A DNA stretch of 64,000 bases from UBA1444 sp964521625 (GTDB lineage: Bacteria; Bacillota; Negativicutes; UBA1444), in NCBI GenBank assembly GCA_964521625.1, contig CAZFSM010000020.1:1-64000 (forward strand), read 5' to 3'. A model generated the notes under the pieces. It did not search any database. It saw nothing but the letters and a program-made list of their open reading frames with translations, and was not told the origin of the DNA. Shown one piece after another: positions 25,951 through 35,470 of the stretch (the first letter of the stretch is position 1; each line of letters opens with the position of its first letter). The position numbers and the translations under genes are program-made.

Positions 25951-26163
25951 GGGTTGGCTTGCAAAAAGTCTCTCCCGTCGATTTGCTCCGGAATGCGTAG
26001 CGCCTTGAGGGTTCACTTTGCCGAACGGCTTCAAACGCTTCATCCATCGCTGCGAAGCCTAAAATCAGCATCCCTGCTGATTTTGTCGGCAAATCAAGAC
26101 CCTCTGCATCGACGCATTACACGTTGCAAATCTCACGGAATCGACTATTTTTGCAAGCAAAAC
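25951..26163. repeat. Palindromic MITE-like element (copy 2)
   Basis: 213 bp between two gene ends. Terminal inverted repeats: 25951-25970 (gttggcttgcaaaaagtc) and 26143-26163 (gactatttttgcaagcaaaa). The centre is a hairpin, AAAATCAGCA tccc TGCTGATTTT, at about 26061-26084. Flanking blocks (AAACGCTTCATCCATCGCT, CTCTGCATCGACG) match copy 3 at 48581 (AAACGCTTCGTCCGTCGCT, CCCTGCATCGGCG) in order and spacing, though the ends differ. Confidence 0.75.
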
Positions 26164-26208
26164 CCGCGACCGAAGTTTTTGTAGTTATCCCGAATTTCAA
26201 CCGGAATA

Positions 26209-26253
26209 CAAAAAAAACCGACTGCCGCCGGGTTTCGCCAGCAGCAGCCGGTT
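26209..26253 (-). terminator. Terminator of atoDA
   Basis: On the minus strand AACCGGCTGCTGC pairs with GGCGGCAGTCGGTT and is followed by T9. It lies 13 bp after the atoA stop. Confidence 0.85.
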
Positions 26254-26265
26254 TTCATTGTTGCC

Positions 26266-26919
26266 TTAGATCGGCATCGTCTTGAGATTCGGCGATACTT
26301 TATACTCCGCCTCGGTCGCCGCCTGCACCTGCTCCAGCGTCACTCCCGGCGCCAGCTCCGTCAGCGTCAGTCCCGATGCGTCACACACCATGACCGCCAG
26401 TTCCGTCACGATCATATCCACTTCCTTGACCGCCGTCAGCGGCAAGTTGCACTTCTTCAAAATCTTCGGCTCGCCCTTGGCTGTATGCTCCATCGCGATG
26501 ATTACCCGTTTGGCGCCCGCCACCAGATCCATCGCGCCGCCCATGCCCGGCACCATTTTTCCCGGCACCATCCAGTTGGCCAGATTGCCTTCCTGGTCTA
26601 CCTGCAGTGCGCCAAGAACCGTTGCCGCCAGATGGCCGCCCCGGATGATTCCGAACGAAGTGGCGCTGTCAAAGAACACGCCGCCCGGATTGATCGATAC
26701 CGGTTTGCCACCGGCATTGGTCAGGTCCGGGTCATAATCGGCCGGGTTCTCCGGCGCCGGCGCCAGGCCAGTAAAGCCGTTTTCCGAGTGCAGCACCACC
26801 CGCACTCCCTGCGGCAGATAGTTGACAACTAAAGTCGGAATCCCGATTCCCAGGTTGGCGTAGTCTCCGTCTTTGAATTCCTGAGCGACCCGTGTGGCGA
26901 TGATTTCTTTTGCCTCCAT
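26266..26919 (-). CDS. atoA: Acetoacetate/butyrate CoA-transferase, subunit B
   Basis: 217 aa beta subunit of a class I 3-oxoacid CoA-transferase. The catalytic glutamate is in SENGF (E46), with GIGIPTLV near 25 and the GGAMDLV loop. With subunit A it moves CoA between acetyl/acetoacetyl-CoA and short-chain acids. ATG has GGAGGGG. It follows subunit A by 11 bp and is close to the AtoE permease and AtoSC regulators. Confidence 0.92.
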   Translation of the reverse strand: MEAKEIIATRVAQEFKDGDYANLGIGIPTLVVNYLPQGVRVVLHSENGFTGLAPAPENPADYDPDLTNAGGKPVSINPGGVFFDSATSFGIIRGGHLAATVLGALQVDQEGNLANWMVPGKMVPGMGGAMDLVAGAKRVIIAMEHTAKGEPKILKKCNLPLTAVKEVDMIVTELAVMVCDASGLTLTELAPGVTLEQVQAATEAEYKVSPNLKTMPI

Positions 26920-26930
26920 GTTATCCCCTC

Positions 26931-27578
26931 CTAACCCTGAACCAGATAGGTGACGAAGATGCCCGGCGTCATCACTTCATCCGGATCGATCATGCCAGCT
27001 TCGACAATTTCCTGCGCCTCCACAATGGTGACTTTGGCGGCGGAGGCCATCAGCGGGTTAAAGTTGCGGGCCGATTTGCGAAACACCAGATTGCCGGCCG
27101 TATCGGCTTTGGCGGCCCGGATCAGGGCCACGTCGGCTTTCAGCGGTAGTTCCAGCAGATAGTCGCGTCCATCGATGGTGAGTTTCTGTTTGCCTTTTTC
27201 CACCGGGGTACCGACGCCAGTGGGGGTGAGGATGCCGCCGAGGCCGAAACCGCCGGCGCGGATTTGTTCGGCTAAAGTGCCCTGAGGCACCAGTACAACT
27301 TCGATTTCACCGGCGTGCATTTGACGGCCGGTTTCCGGGTTGGTGCCGATATGGGAAACGATTACTTTTTTCAGTTGTTTATTGACGACGAGTTTGCCGA
27401 TGCCTTTGTCCGGCAGTGCGGTATCATTGGCGATGACGGTCAGGTTTTTCACGTTTTTGGCCAGTACGGCATCCACGAGTTTTTCCGGGGTGCCGACGGC
27501 GAGAAAGCCGCCGATCATGACGGTCATGCCGTCTTCCACCTTTTCCATGGCCTCCGCCAGACTGATGATGTGTGCCAC
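26931..27578 (-). CDS. atoD: Acetoacetate/butyrate CoA-transferase, subunit A
   Basis: 215 aa alpha subunit. Conserved: GMTVMIGGFLAVGTPE, LVPQGTLAEQIRAGGFGLGGILTPTGVGT and KADTAGNLVFRKSARNFNP. GTG start with AAAGGGGG. A terminator (27625-27664) separates it from atoE, and a TATACT box at about 27619-27614 suggests that it has its own promoter. Confidence 0.92.
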   Translation of the reverse strand: MAHIISLAEAMEKVEDGMTVMIGGFLAVGTPEKLVDAVLAKNVKNLTVIANDTALPDKGIGKLVVNKQLKKVIVSHIGTNPETGRQMHAGEIEVVLVPQGTLAEQIRAGGFGLGGILTPTGVGTPVEKGKQKLTIDGRDYLLELPLKADVALIRAAKADTAGNLVFRKSARNFNPLMASAAKVTIVEAQEIVEAGMIDPDEVMTPGIFVTYLVQG

Positions 27579-27624
27579 TACGAATCCCCCTTTGAATATG
27601 ACTTAATGTGTATAGTATAACAAA

Positions 27625-27664
27625 AATAACCGGGAACTGGGACTAATCCTCGGTCCCCGGTTAT
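27625..27664 (-). terminator. Terminator of atoE
   Basis: ATAACCGGG...CCCGGTTAT stem, with TTTTTG following on the minus strand; it lies between atoE and atoD. Confidence 0.8.
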
Positions 27665-27695
27665 CAGAAATTTTGTTTCTTCTGCCGATTCTATA

Positions 27696-29105
27696 TTATT
27701 GGAGCATCGGCGGCACGTAGGGCAGCGTTTTCGACAACAGCCAGAGCATGATCAATACAACCGGGGTGTGGAAGATGAGCTGGAGAATCGAATAGCCGGC
27801 CAGGTCACGGGCCTTGACGCCGGACAGGCCGAGCAGCGGCAGCATCCAGAACGGATTGACGAAGTTGGGCAGTGCTTCGGCCGCGTTATACACCTGTACA
27901 ACCCAGGCCAGGTTAACTTTCAGCTGGTTGGCCGCCTCCATGACATACGGCGCTTCCACGATCCATTTGCCGCCGCCGGAAGGCAGGAACAAGCCCATTA
28001 CCGCCGAGTAAATGCCGACGATGACCGGCAGGCTGTCTTGTGTGGATATTTTGACAAAGAAATGGGCCAATACGTCGTTAAGCCCGGAGCCCATCAGCAC
28101 GCCGAAGATGCCGGCGTAGAGGGGGAACTGCAGCAACACGCCGCCAGTGGCAGGCACCGACTTGGCAGCCGCCTTGAGGAATGCTTTCGGCGTCCAGTGC
28201 AGCAGCATGCCGGCAATCAGGAAGATGAAGTTGTAGTTGTTCAGATCCAGGGCGGCCAGACCGCCTTTGGTCGCAAACAGGTTCACCAGATAGCCGATAC
28301 CGATGACGACCATAAAGATGGTCAGGATCGGGCTGTATTCGAGCCATTCCCCCGGTGTGGTCGGTTTGCCGACTTCTTCTTCGACTTCTTTATACTCGAT
28401 ACCGATCATTTCCAGTGTTTTCGCTTTGTCGGCCGTCGGACAGGAAACGTAGCAGATCCAGACTGACAGTACGACCAGTACCACGATCATGACCAGGTTT
28501 TGCCAGGTAAACAGGGTCTGGCTGAGCGGAATCGTACCGGTTATTTTATACAGCGCAGGCGGTATCGACGCTTTGCTGGCTTGCAACAGCGCCGCGGACG
28601 AGGACAGACCGAGGGCCCAGACGCTGCCCAGACCCAGATAGGCCGCCGCACCCATGGCGCGGTAGTCGACGCCCTTGACCCGATGGCTGACTTCGCGGGC
28701 CAACATGCCGGCAAAAATCAGGCTGAAGCCCCAGCTAAGCAGCGATGCAATCATTGCGACGAATGCAACGTAGGCTACGGCAACTTTCGGCGTTTTGGGG
28801 AAATCGGCCAGCGCGCCGATCAGTTTGTGCACCGGACGGGAAATCGCCACGATGTAGCCGCCGATCACGACGAAGGCCATTTGCATGGTAAACGGAATCA
28901 ACGCCCAGAATGAAGTACCAAAATCAATTGCGATTTTTTCGACCGGGCGACCGTTCAGCAGCGCGCCCGCACAAGTTACAATCAGTGCAATAACCGCGAA
29001 AACATAGGCATCGGGAAACCAGCGCTCGCTCCAGTCGGCCAGTGAAGCCCCCATCCGTTCAAAAAAATTCCCCTGCTGATTTTCTGCCGCTTTGTTTTGA
29101 CTCAT
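27696..29105 (-). CDS. atoE: Short-chain fatty acid permease AtoE
   Basis: 469 aa integral membrane protein with about 12 hydrophobic segments. AtoE signatures: FFERMGASLADWSERWFPDAYVFAV at the N-terminus and PSGGGKWIVEAPYVMEAA near residue 370. It takes up acetoacetate, butyrate and similar acids. The start is ATG 29105 or one of two TTG codons just before; all share the same GGAG. A sigma-54 promoter lies about 145 bp upstream, consistent with AtoC control. Confidence 0.92.
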   Translation of the reverse strand: MSQNKAAENQQGNFFERMGASLADWSERWFPDAYVFAVIALIVTCAGALLNGRPVEKIAIDFGTSFWALIPFTMQMAFVVIGGYIVAISRPVHKLIGALADFPKTPKVAVAYVAFVAMIASLLSWGFSLIFAGMLAREVSHRVKGVDYRAMGAAAYLGLGSVWALGLSSSAALLQASKASIPPALYKITGTIPLSQTLFTWQNLVMIVVLVVLSVWICYVSCPTADKAKTLEMIGIEYKEVEEEVGKPTTPGEWLEYSPILTIFMVVIGIGYLVNLFATKGGLAALDLNNYNFIFLIAGMLLHWTPKAFLKAAAKSVPATGGVLLQFPLYAGIFGVLMGSGLNDVLAHFFVKISTQDSLPVIVGIYSAVMGLFLPSGGGKWIVEAPYVMEAANQLKVNLAWVVQVYNAAEALPNFVNPFWMLPLLGLSGVKARDLAGYSILQLIFHTPVVLIMLWLLSKTLPYVPPMLQ

Positions 29106-29249
29106 CAACAATCGACTCCTTTCTTAATCAGAAAATATAAATATAATGAAACCCAGCTAGTCAAACGAGCACCCGTTACTGTTTCCTGAAGTCATCCACC
29201 TCCTTTTGAGTCTAGTCTTGGAATTTTTAACAGCTTCCACTTCTTACCT

Positions 29250-29267
29250 ATGCAATTACTATGCCAA
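29250..29267 (-). promoter_or_regulatory. Sigma-54 (-24/-12) promoter for atoE
   Basis: The minus strand reads TTGGCATAGTAATTGCAT. GG at 29265-29264 and GC at 29253-29252 are exactly 10 bp apart, as the sigma-54 consensus TGGCAC-N5-TTGCW requires. The adjacent gene encodes a sigma-54 activator. Confidence 0.8.
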
Positions 29268-29346
29268 TTTTCAGTCTTATTTCTCTGGCTCCTCACAACC
29301 GCTATATTTCAGCTCTTATCGCCATTTCTGACCGAGTGCAAAAAAA

Positions 29347-29388
29347 TAAACTGCGCGGTTCGCCAGGCGAACTGCGCAGTTTTTTGCA
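29347..29388 (-). terminator. Terminator of the atoSC-type operon
   Basis: AACTGCGC(G/A)GTTCGCC stem with T6 after AACTGCGCAG in the plus direction and A-rich DNA on the other side, so it can act in both directions; it lies 39 bp after the response regulator stop. Confidence 0.8.
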
Positions 29389-29426
29389 TCCCTCATGCAA
29401 TTATTTTCACAGCTTGGAGTTAAAGA

Positions 29427-30866
29427 TCATTCATGTGGTGGGGAAAAGACGCTGCGGGCAGCCAATTTTCCTTTCTCGCCATGCTCGCCCAGCCCATACT
29501 CTTCAAGTTTGTACAGTAAGGCGCGTCGGCTGATGTCGAGCGCCTGGGCCGTGCGGACGCGGTTGCCGCCGTTTTTCTTCAGCGTCCGGACGATGATCTC
29601 GCGTTCCAGCACGTGCATCATATCCTTCAGCGTCCCTTCAACCGGCACGGTAACGGTTTCCATCGCTTCCTTCGGCAGCAGATCAGTGGCGATCGAGCTG
29701 TGCAAGCCGGCCAGGTCGGCTACGTCAATAACGCCGTTAGACATGATCGTGGACCGCTCCAGCACGTTGGCCAGCTCACGCACATTGCCCGGCCAGGGAT
29801 AGCGCTGCAGGACATCGCAGGCATCCTGGGTGATCAGAGGCACCGGGCAGCCTGCCGCATCGGCGAACAGTTTGACGAAGTATTCGATCAGGAGCGGAAT
29901 GTCGCCGGGCCGCTCGCGCAAGGCCGGCACCCGCAGCGGAACCACATTGAGCCGATAGAACAGGTCTTCGCGAAATAGTCCCTGTTCCACCATTTTGGCC
30001 AGATCACGGTTGCTGGCGGCAATGATCCGCACATCGACATGCACGGTCTCCGTGCCGCCGACACGCTCAAATTCCTTTTCCTGAATCGCCCGTAGCAGCT
30101 TTACCTGCAGCAGCAGGGGCAATTCGCCAATTTCATCCAAAAACAAGGTGCCATTGGCCGCCAGCTCCATCCGGCCGGTTTTTTTCGTGCTGGCGCCGGT
30201 AAAGGCGCCCTTTTCATGACCAAACAATTCACTTTCAATCAACCCTTCGGGGATCGTGCCGCAATCGATCCTGACAAACGGCTGCGCCTTGCGGGGACTG
30301 TTGCTGTGAATCGCTTTGGCGATCAGCTCCTTGCCGCTGCCGCTTTCGCCGGAGATCAACACCGTAGCGTTGGTTTGCGCGACGCGTCCGACATCCTTGA
30401 ACACATTCTGCATGACCGCGCTGCAGCCAATAATCGCCGCGCCTTGCCGACGCACGGTCGCCTCTTTTTCCTGCAGTTCAGCCTCTGCCTTGCGCTGCTT
30501 CACGGATAAGGCCCGTTCCAGCACCACCCGCACTTCAGCGACATCCGCCGGTTTGATCAGATAGTCAAACGCGCCACGGCTCATCGCCTCCACCGCCGTA
30601 TCGACGCTGCCGAACGCGGTCAGCAAAATCACCGGAATTTCCGGCATTTCGGCATGAATGATCTCAAAAGCGTCCATACCGTCCATTACCGGCATCCGCA
30701 AATCCATAATGATTACATCCGGCAAAATGCCCCGGGATTTCTCAATCGCCTCCAGCCCGTTTTCGGCCTGAAACGCTTCATAGCCACCCTTGCGGATGAC
30801 TTCACTCAACAAATGCCTGACATTCATTTCATCATCGACTACGAGAATTCTGCGCGCATCAGTCAA
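29427..30866 (-). CDS. atoC: Sigma-54-dependent response regulator, AtoC/NtrC type
   Basis: 479 aa. The receiver domain (1-120) has phosphoacceptor D55 in VIIMDLRMP. The AAA+ domain (about 150-385) has Walker A GESGSGKE and the sigma-54 contact loop GAFTGAS. The C-terminal Fis-type HTH ends in NGGNRVRTAQALDISRRALLYKL. It would activate the sigma-54 promoter of atoE. TTG start with GAGGTGG at 7 bp, two bases after the kinase stop. Symbol given by context; the inducer is not known. Confidence 0.92.
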   Translation of the reverse strand: MTDARRILVVDDEMNVRHLLSEVIRKGGYEAFQAENGLEAIEKSRGILPDVIIMDLRMPVMDGMDAFEIIHAEMPEIPVILLTAFGSVDTAVEAMSRGAFDYLIKPADVAEVRVVLERALSVKQRKAEAELQEKEATVRRQGAAIIGCSAVMQNVFKDVGRVAQTNATVLISGESGSGKELIAKAIHSNSPRKAQPFVRIDCGTIPEGLIESELFGHEKGAFTGASTKKTGRMELAANGTLFLDEIGELPLLLQVKLLRAIQEKEFERVGGTETVHVDVRIIAASNRDLAKMVEQGLFREDLFYRLNVVPLRVPALRERPGDIPLLIEYFVKLFADAAGCPVPLITQDACDVLQRYPWPGNVRELANVLERSTIMSNGVIDVADLAGLHSSIATDLLPKEAMETVTVPVEGTLKDMMHVLEREIIVRTLKKNGGNRVRTAQALDISRRALLYKLEEYGLGEHGEKGKLAARSVFSPPHE

Positions 30867-30868
30867 AA

Positions 30869-32356
30869 TTATCCCACCTCATCTTTTACCGGAAAAATCA
30901 GCAAAAACTTACTGCCCTGGCCGGGTTTTGAGTAGGCCCGAACCACGCCTCCCCACGTTTCCATCAGACGGAACGCCACCGACAGGCCGAGGCCGGTTCC
31001 CTGTTCCTTGGTCGTAAAGAACGGGTCGAAAATCCGTTCCATGTTGCCAGCGGGAATGCCACCCCCCGAATCGACCACGCTGACATGCACCTGTTTTTCC
31101 TTGCGCATGTAACGGCTCGATATCCGGATTTGGCCTTTTTCACCAATCGCCTGCAGCGCATTGATGAAGATATTCAAAAGCACCTGCTTCAATTGTTCCT
31201 CGTCGGCCATAACCCGGGGAATCTCGCTGCTGAGCCGCAGCAGCGTCTTGACCTGGCGTTGCCGCAGTTGTGAGTCGACCAGTTGCAACGAGTTGGTAAT
31301 CACTGCATTCAGGTCGATCAATTCAATGCAGTTGGCGGCCGGTTTGGCATAAAACAGCAGTTTTTCAATCAACCGGTTCATCCGCTCGGTTTCCCGCACA
31401 ATAATATCTAGATAGGCATTTTGCTCACTCTGCGGATTTTCCTCCTGCAGCAACTGGGCAAAGCCGCGGATCGACATCAATGGATTGCGGACTTCATGGG
31501 CCAGCCCGGCGGCAATTTCGCCGACAGCAGCCAGCCGCTCCGCCCGTTGCACCTGTTCTTCCAGTTTTTTTCTTGCGGCCAGTTCGCCGGCCAGTGTATT
31601 GATTACTTCAGAAACTTCGCCCATTTCGCCGTCCATATGCGGCAGCCGGTAATCGAGATCCTCCTGCAGATGCAGCACGCCGGTTTTAATCTGATTGATT
31701 CCTTTGGTCAGACTGTCGACAACCATTCCTACGCCGAACAGCCCGAGCAGCAGGCCGGTCAGGCTGGCCCAGTAGATGCTGCGTTTCATTTCGCCGACCT
31801 GGGCCTGAATATCTTCGGTAAATTCATTGGCCCAAATATAGCCGATGATTTCGCCGCCGCGCACAATCGGATGCATTGCATTCATCACCTTGCCACGGAC
31901 CAGCGAGCCCTCCTGCACCAACTCCTGCCCCGACAGCATAACGACCCGGCCTTGATGTTCCGGGTTAATCGGCTGGCCCACCGTGTTTCCATACAGACTG
32001 GATGGGCCATAGGTAAGGATTGCGTCCAATTCTTTCGAATAATAGCCAACACCGATGCCTGGATACGCTGACGCGATTTGGTCGGTATATTCGCGCAGAG
32101 CATTGTTCAAAACGGCGATGCGCTCCTCGCGCGACTGCGGCTTGACACCGGCTGACGCCAATATACCATCAAACGTGCCTTCGAGATTTCGGTCCAGAAT
32201 ACGCGTGACGCCAAACAGTTTTTGTTGTTTTTCCCAGACCAAGGCGTCTTCCGTGCGATAGGTAATAAACAGGCTCGATGCCAGAACCGGCAGCGCTCCC
32301 AATACGATCGTCAGCACCAATAGACGCATGCGCAAACTTTTACTGAATGATTTCAT
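30869..32356 (-). CDS. atoS: Membrane sensor histidine kinase, AtoS-like
   Basis: 495 aa from ATG at 32356 (a TTG at 32377 is also possible). One membrane segment at about 12-35, an extracytoplasmic sensor of about 150 residues with a YYSKELDAILTYGPSSLYGNTVGQPINPEH cache-type pattern, a second segment near 185, then HAMP-like, HisKA (phosphorylated His in LAHEVRNP) and HATPase_c with GTGLGLSVAFRL. Directly upstream of the response regulator, so the two form a pair that controls the atoE-atoDA genes. Confidence 0.88.
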   Translation of the reverse strand: MKSFSKSLRMRLLVLTIVLGALPVLASSLFITYRTEDALVWEKQQKLFGVTRILDRNLEGTFDGILASAGVKPQSREERIAVLNNALREYTDQIASAYPGIGVGYYSKELDAILTYGPSSLYGNTVGQPINPEHQGRVVMLSGQELVQEGSLVRGKVMNAMHPIVRGGEIIGYIWANEFTEDIQAQVGEMKRSIYWASLTGLLLGLFGVGMVVDSLTKGINQIKTGVLHLQEDLDYRLPHMDGEMGEVSEVINTLAGELAARKKLEEQVQRAERLAAVGEIAAGLAHEVRNPLMSIRGFAQLLQEENPQSEQNAYLDIIVRETERMNRLIEKLLFYAKPAANCIELIDLNAVITNSLQLVDSQLRQRQVKTLLRLSSEIPRVMADEEQLKQVLLNIFINALQAIGEKGQIRISSRYMRKEKQVHVSVVDSGGGIPAGNMERIFDPFFTTKEQGTGLGLSVAFRLMETWGGVVRAYSKPGQGSKFLLIFPVKDEVG

Positions 32357-32414
32357 GGTATTAGTTTTTCGCCTCAATTGCCTTTTTCCCTTCTTCTTGA
32401 CGCTCCCGGCTGCC

Positions 32415-32443
32415 TTGCACGGTTAACAGCTGACTGTTATAAT
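32415..32443 (+). promoter_or_regulatory. Sigma-A promoter of the paaK-HcyBio operon
   Basis: TTGCAC (32415-32420), 17 bp, TATAAT (32438-32443). It leaves a leader of roughly 85 nt before the TTG start at 32534. Confidence 0.75.
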
Positions 32444-32533
32444 TACTGCAAATAACATACTGTATACACAAACTATCTCGCCAGAAGATTACCCTTGTAG
32501 CAAGGTAAGAAGGTATGACAGGAGGCAATCAAT

Positions 32534-33832
32534 TTGTACTGGAACAAACCAATGGAAACCATGGACCGGCAGCAAATGGCCGAACTGCAGTCCGCACGTT
32601 TGATTCAACAGGTTCGACGGGTGTACCGGGAAGTCCCGTTTTATCGGGAATCGCTGCAAAAATCCGGCCTGTTGCCGGATGAGATCCGTTCAATTGAAGA
32701 CATTGCTAAATTGCCGTTCATCACCAAACAGGATATGCGGGACAATTATCCGTATGGCCTGTTCGCGGTCCCTCTGGCCGAAATTGTCCGGTTGCACGCC
32801 TCCAGCGGCACCACCGGCAAACATACCGTGGTCGGCTACACCAGCCGCGACCTCGGCATCTGGTCGGAAGTCATGGCCCGTACTCTGACGGCGGCCGGCG
32901 CCAGCAAGCAATCGTTCATTCAGGTAGCCTACGGCTACGGCCTGTTCACCGGCGGACTGGGCGTCCATTACGGCGCCGAGGCGGTCGGCGCTTCGGTTAT
33001 TCCCGTCTCCAGCGGCAACACACAACGTCAGATCATGTTAATGAAAGATTTCGGCACCACGCTGCTGGCCTGCACACCGTCTTATGCGCTGTTTATCGCC
33101 GAAACGATGAAAGAAATGGGCATCGAACCGAAAGACCTGGCCCTGCGGGCCGGCGTGTTCGGCGCCGAACCCTGGTCGGAGCGGATGCGGGGCGAGATCG
33201 AAAAAGCCCTCGGCATCAAGGCGTTTGACATTTATGGCCTGAGCGAGATCATCGGCCCTGGCGTGGCTAGCGAGTGCGATTGCCAAAATGGCCTGCACAT
33301 CAACGAAGATCATTTTTACGCCGAAATCATCGACCCGATCAGCGGACAGCCGTTAGCGCCCGGCGAAAAAGGCGAACTGGTCCTGACCACCCTGACCAAG
33401 GAAGGCATGCCGATGCTGCGTTACCGCACCCGCGATCTGGCGGTGCTGTACCCCGACGCCTGCCCCTGCGGTAGGACACTGGTCCGCATGAGCAAGGTTC
33501 TGGGCCGCAGCGACGATATGCTGATCATTCGCGGCGTGAATGTGTTTCCCTCGCAGGTCGAAAGTGTGCTGCTAGGGCTGGGCGAAACTTCGCCACACTA
33601 CCAGCTGATCGTCGATCGCGCCGATAATCTGGACAACCTGACGGTTCTGGTGGAAATGACGGAAAGCATGTTCTCCGACGAAATCCGCCGGCTGGAAGTC
33701 CTGGAGCATAAAATTGAAGCCGAGCTGGCCAGTGCGCTCAGCGTCAGCGCCAAAGTCCGCCTGGTCAGCCCCAAGACCATCGAACGCAGCGAAGGCAAAG
33801 CCAAGCGGGTCATCGACAAACGCATGATTTAA
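32534..33832 (+). CDS. paaK: Phenylacetate-CoA ligase family protein
   Basis: 432 aa ANL-superfamily enzyme that adenylates an aryl acid and forms its CoA thioester. P-loop LHASSGTTGKHTVVGYT at about 92-108, YGLSEIIGPG near 235 and RTRDLAVLYPDACPCGR, a typical PaaK region. TTG start with AGGAGG. It is followed by an ACT-domain protein, a pairing often seen in anaerobes that ferment aromatic amino acids via indolepyruvate/phenylacetate. Confidence 0.88.
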   Translation: MYWNKPMETMDRQQMAELQSARLIQQVRRVYREVPFYRESLQKSGLLPDEIRSIEDIAKLPFITKQDMRDNYPYGLFAVPLAEIVRLHASSGTTGKHTVVGYTSRDLGIWSEVMARTLTAAGASKQSFIQVAYGYGLFTGGLGVHYGAEAVGASVIPVSSGNTQRQIMLMKDFGTTLLACTPSYALFIAETMKEMGIEPKDLALRAGVFGAEPWSERMRGEIEKALGIKAFDIYGLSEIIGPGVASECDCQNGLHINEDHFYAEIIDPISGQPLAPGEKGELVLTTLTKEGMPMLRYRTRDLAVLYPDACPCGRTLVRMSKVLGRSDDMLIIRGVNVFPSQVESVLLGLGETSPHYQLIVDRADNLDNLTVLVEMTESMFSDEIRRLEVLEHKIEAELASALSVSAKVRLVSPKTIERSEGKAKRVIDKRMI

Positions 33833-33849
33833 CGTAGGAGGGAAATAGC

Positions 33850-34296
33850 ATGATCATTTCGCAGATTTCCGTTTTTGTCGAAAACCGCCCGGGAACCCTG
33901 GCGGAAGTACTTAGTGTATTAAAGGAGCATGACCTGAATTTGCGGGCCCTGTCGGTAGCAGATACCGCCGATTTTGGTATTTTGCGGATGATTGTCAATG
34001 ATCCGGAAAAAGTGGAGCGCATCCTGCGCGGCGCCGGCTACGCGGTAAAATCGACGCCGGTGTTGACGATGACGGTTGCTGATACGCCGGGCGGTCTGCT
34101 GGAAAAAATGGACAGCCTGAGCGCCGCCGGCATCAATGTTGAATATGTTTATGCGTTTGCCGCGACTTCATCGCATGAAGCACGGGTCGTAATCAAGGTC
34201 GACAACCTGGAGCGGGCCGCCCGCATCATCAATGGCGATGCAGCCAACCCCGCCGCCGAAGCGGCAACCGGCGACGTGCCCGGCTTTTACTGGTAA
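33850..34296 (+). CDS. Tandem ACT-domain amino-acid-binding protein
   Basis: 148 aa with two ACT repeats: ISQISVFVENRPGTLAEVLSVL (residues 4-25) and VLTMTVADTPGGLLEKMDSLSAAGINVEYVYAF (about 70-105). Such proteins bind amino acids and tune neighbouring enzymes. It is 17 bp after paaK and overlaps the next gene by one base (TAATG). Confidence 0.88.
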   Translation: MIISQISVFVENRPGTLAEVLSVLKEHDLNLRALSVADTADFGILRMIVNDPEKVERILRGAGYAVKSTPVLTMTVADTPGGLLEKMDSLSAAGINVEYVYAFAATSSHEARVVIKVDNLERAARIINGDAANPAAEAATGDVPGFYW

Positions 34297-35468
34297 TGGC
34301 GATTCACAAATCCTACGAAGAAATCAACGCCAAGATCCGCGCCGGTCAGGCCGTAGTCGTCACCGCAGAGGAAATCATCCCGATGGTGGCCGAACAAGGG
34401 GCGGAAAAAGTCGCACAGACCGTCGATGTGGTCACGACCGCAACCTTCGGCCCGATGTGCTCTTCCGGCGTGTTTTTGAATTTCGGCCACAGCGACCCGC
34501 CGATCCGGATGAAAAAGGTCTGGCTGAACGGCGTGTCGGCCTATGCGGGCCTGGCAGCCGTCGACGCCTATCTGGGCGCAACCGAAGAAGCCGAAGACCG
34601 CGAACCGGGCCAAACCTACGGCGGCGCGCATGTCATCCAGGAATTGCTGGAAGGCCGCTCCGTCCATCTGGAAGCGGTCGGCACCGGTACCGACTGCTAT
34701 CCGCTGCGCGAATGGGAAAGCGACATCACGCTGGCCGAGATCAACGAGGCGATTCTGTTCAACCCGCGCAACGCTTACCAAAATTACGCGGCAGCCATCA
34801 ATTCTTCGGCGGAAACGCTGTACACTTACATGGGCGTGTTGCTGCCGAACCTGGCCAACGTGACCTACTCCACCTCCGGCGCGCTCAGCCCACTGCTCAA
34901 CGATCCCGAGTACCGCACGATCGGCCTGGGTACGCGGATTTTCCTCGGCGGCGCGGTCGGCTATGTCGCCGGCCACGGCACCCAGCACAATTCAGCCCGC
35001 GAGCGCCTGCCCAACGGCGTGCCGCTCGGCGGCGCCGCCACGCTCAGTGTGACCGGCAACCTCAAAGAAATGAGCCCGGACTATATCCAGGCCGCTGTCT
35101 ATGAAAAATATGGCGTCAGCCTATTTGTCGGCATTGGCGTGCCGATGCCGGTACTGGACGCCGACATGGTCCGCTGCCTGGCTGTCAGCGATTCCGACAT
35201 TTACACAGGTTTGGTCGATTACGGCGTAGCCCGCCGCTCCCGGCCAGTGCTGGCCAAAGTCAGCTATGCGGAGCTGAAATCCGGCCAGATCGAGCTAAAC
35301 GGCCGCCGCATCCCTACCGCGCCGCTGTCTAGCATGCGCAAGGCCCGCCAGATCGCCGCCCGACTCGGCGAATGGGTCCGCTCCGGCCAGTTCCTGTTGC
35401 AGGAACCGGCGGAAAGACTGCCGCTCGGCAAGTCGCTGACCTCACTGAACGCCAAGGGAGGCTGCTAA
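34296..35468 (+). CDS. Homocysteine biosynthesis protein, HcyBio (DUF39) family
   Basis: 390 aa. Conserved cysteines are in FGPMCSSGVF (near 54) and GTGTDCYPLREW (near 131), with FGHSDPPIRMKK, GGAVGYVAGHGTQHN and VGIGVPMPVLDADM. In methanogens and sulfate-reducing bacteria this family, with a NIL/ferredoxin partner, makes homocysteine from aspartate semialdehyde and a sulfur source without O-acyl-homoserine. The partner gene is next door. The reaction in this organism is inferred from the family. Confidence 0.9.
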   Translation: MAIHKSYEEINAKIRAGQAVVVTAEEIIPMVAEQGAEKVAQTVDVVTTATFGPMCSSGVFLNFGHSDPPIRMKKVWLNGVSAYAGLAAVDAYLGATEEAEDREPGQTYGGAHVIQELLEGRSVHLEAVGTGTDCYPLREWESDITLAEINEAILFNPRNAYQNYAAAINSSAETLYTYMGVLLPNLANVTYSTSGALSPLLNDPEYRTIGLGTRIFLGGAVGYVAGHGTQHNSARERLPNGVPLGGAATLSVTGNLKEMSPDYIQAAVYEKYGVSLFVGIGVPMPVLDADMVRCLAVSDSDIYTGLVDYGVARRSRPVLAKVSYAELKSGQIELNGRRIPTAPLSSMRKARQIAARLGEWVRSGQFLLQEPAERLPLGKSLTSLNAKGGC

Positions 35469-35470
35469 CG

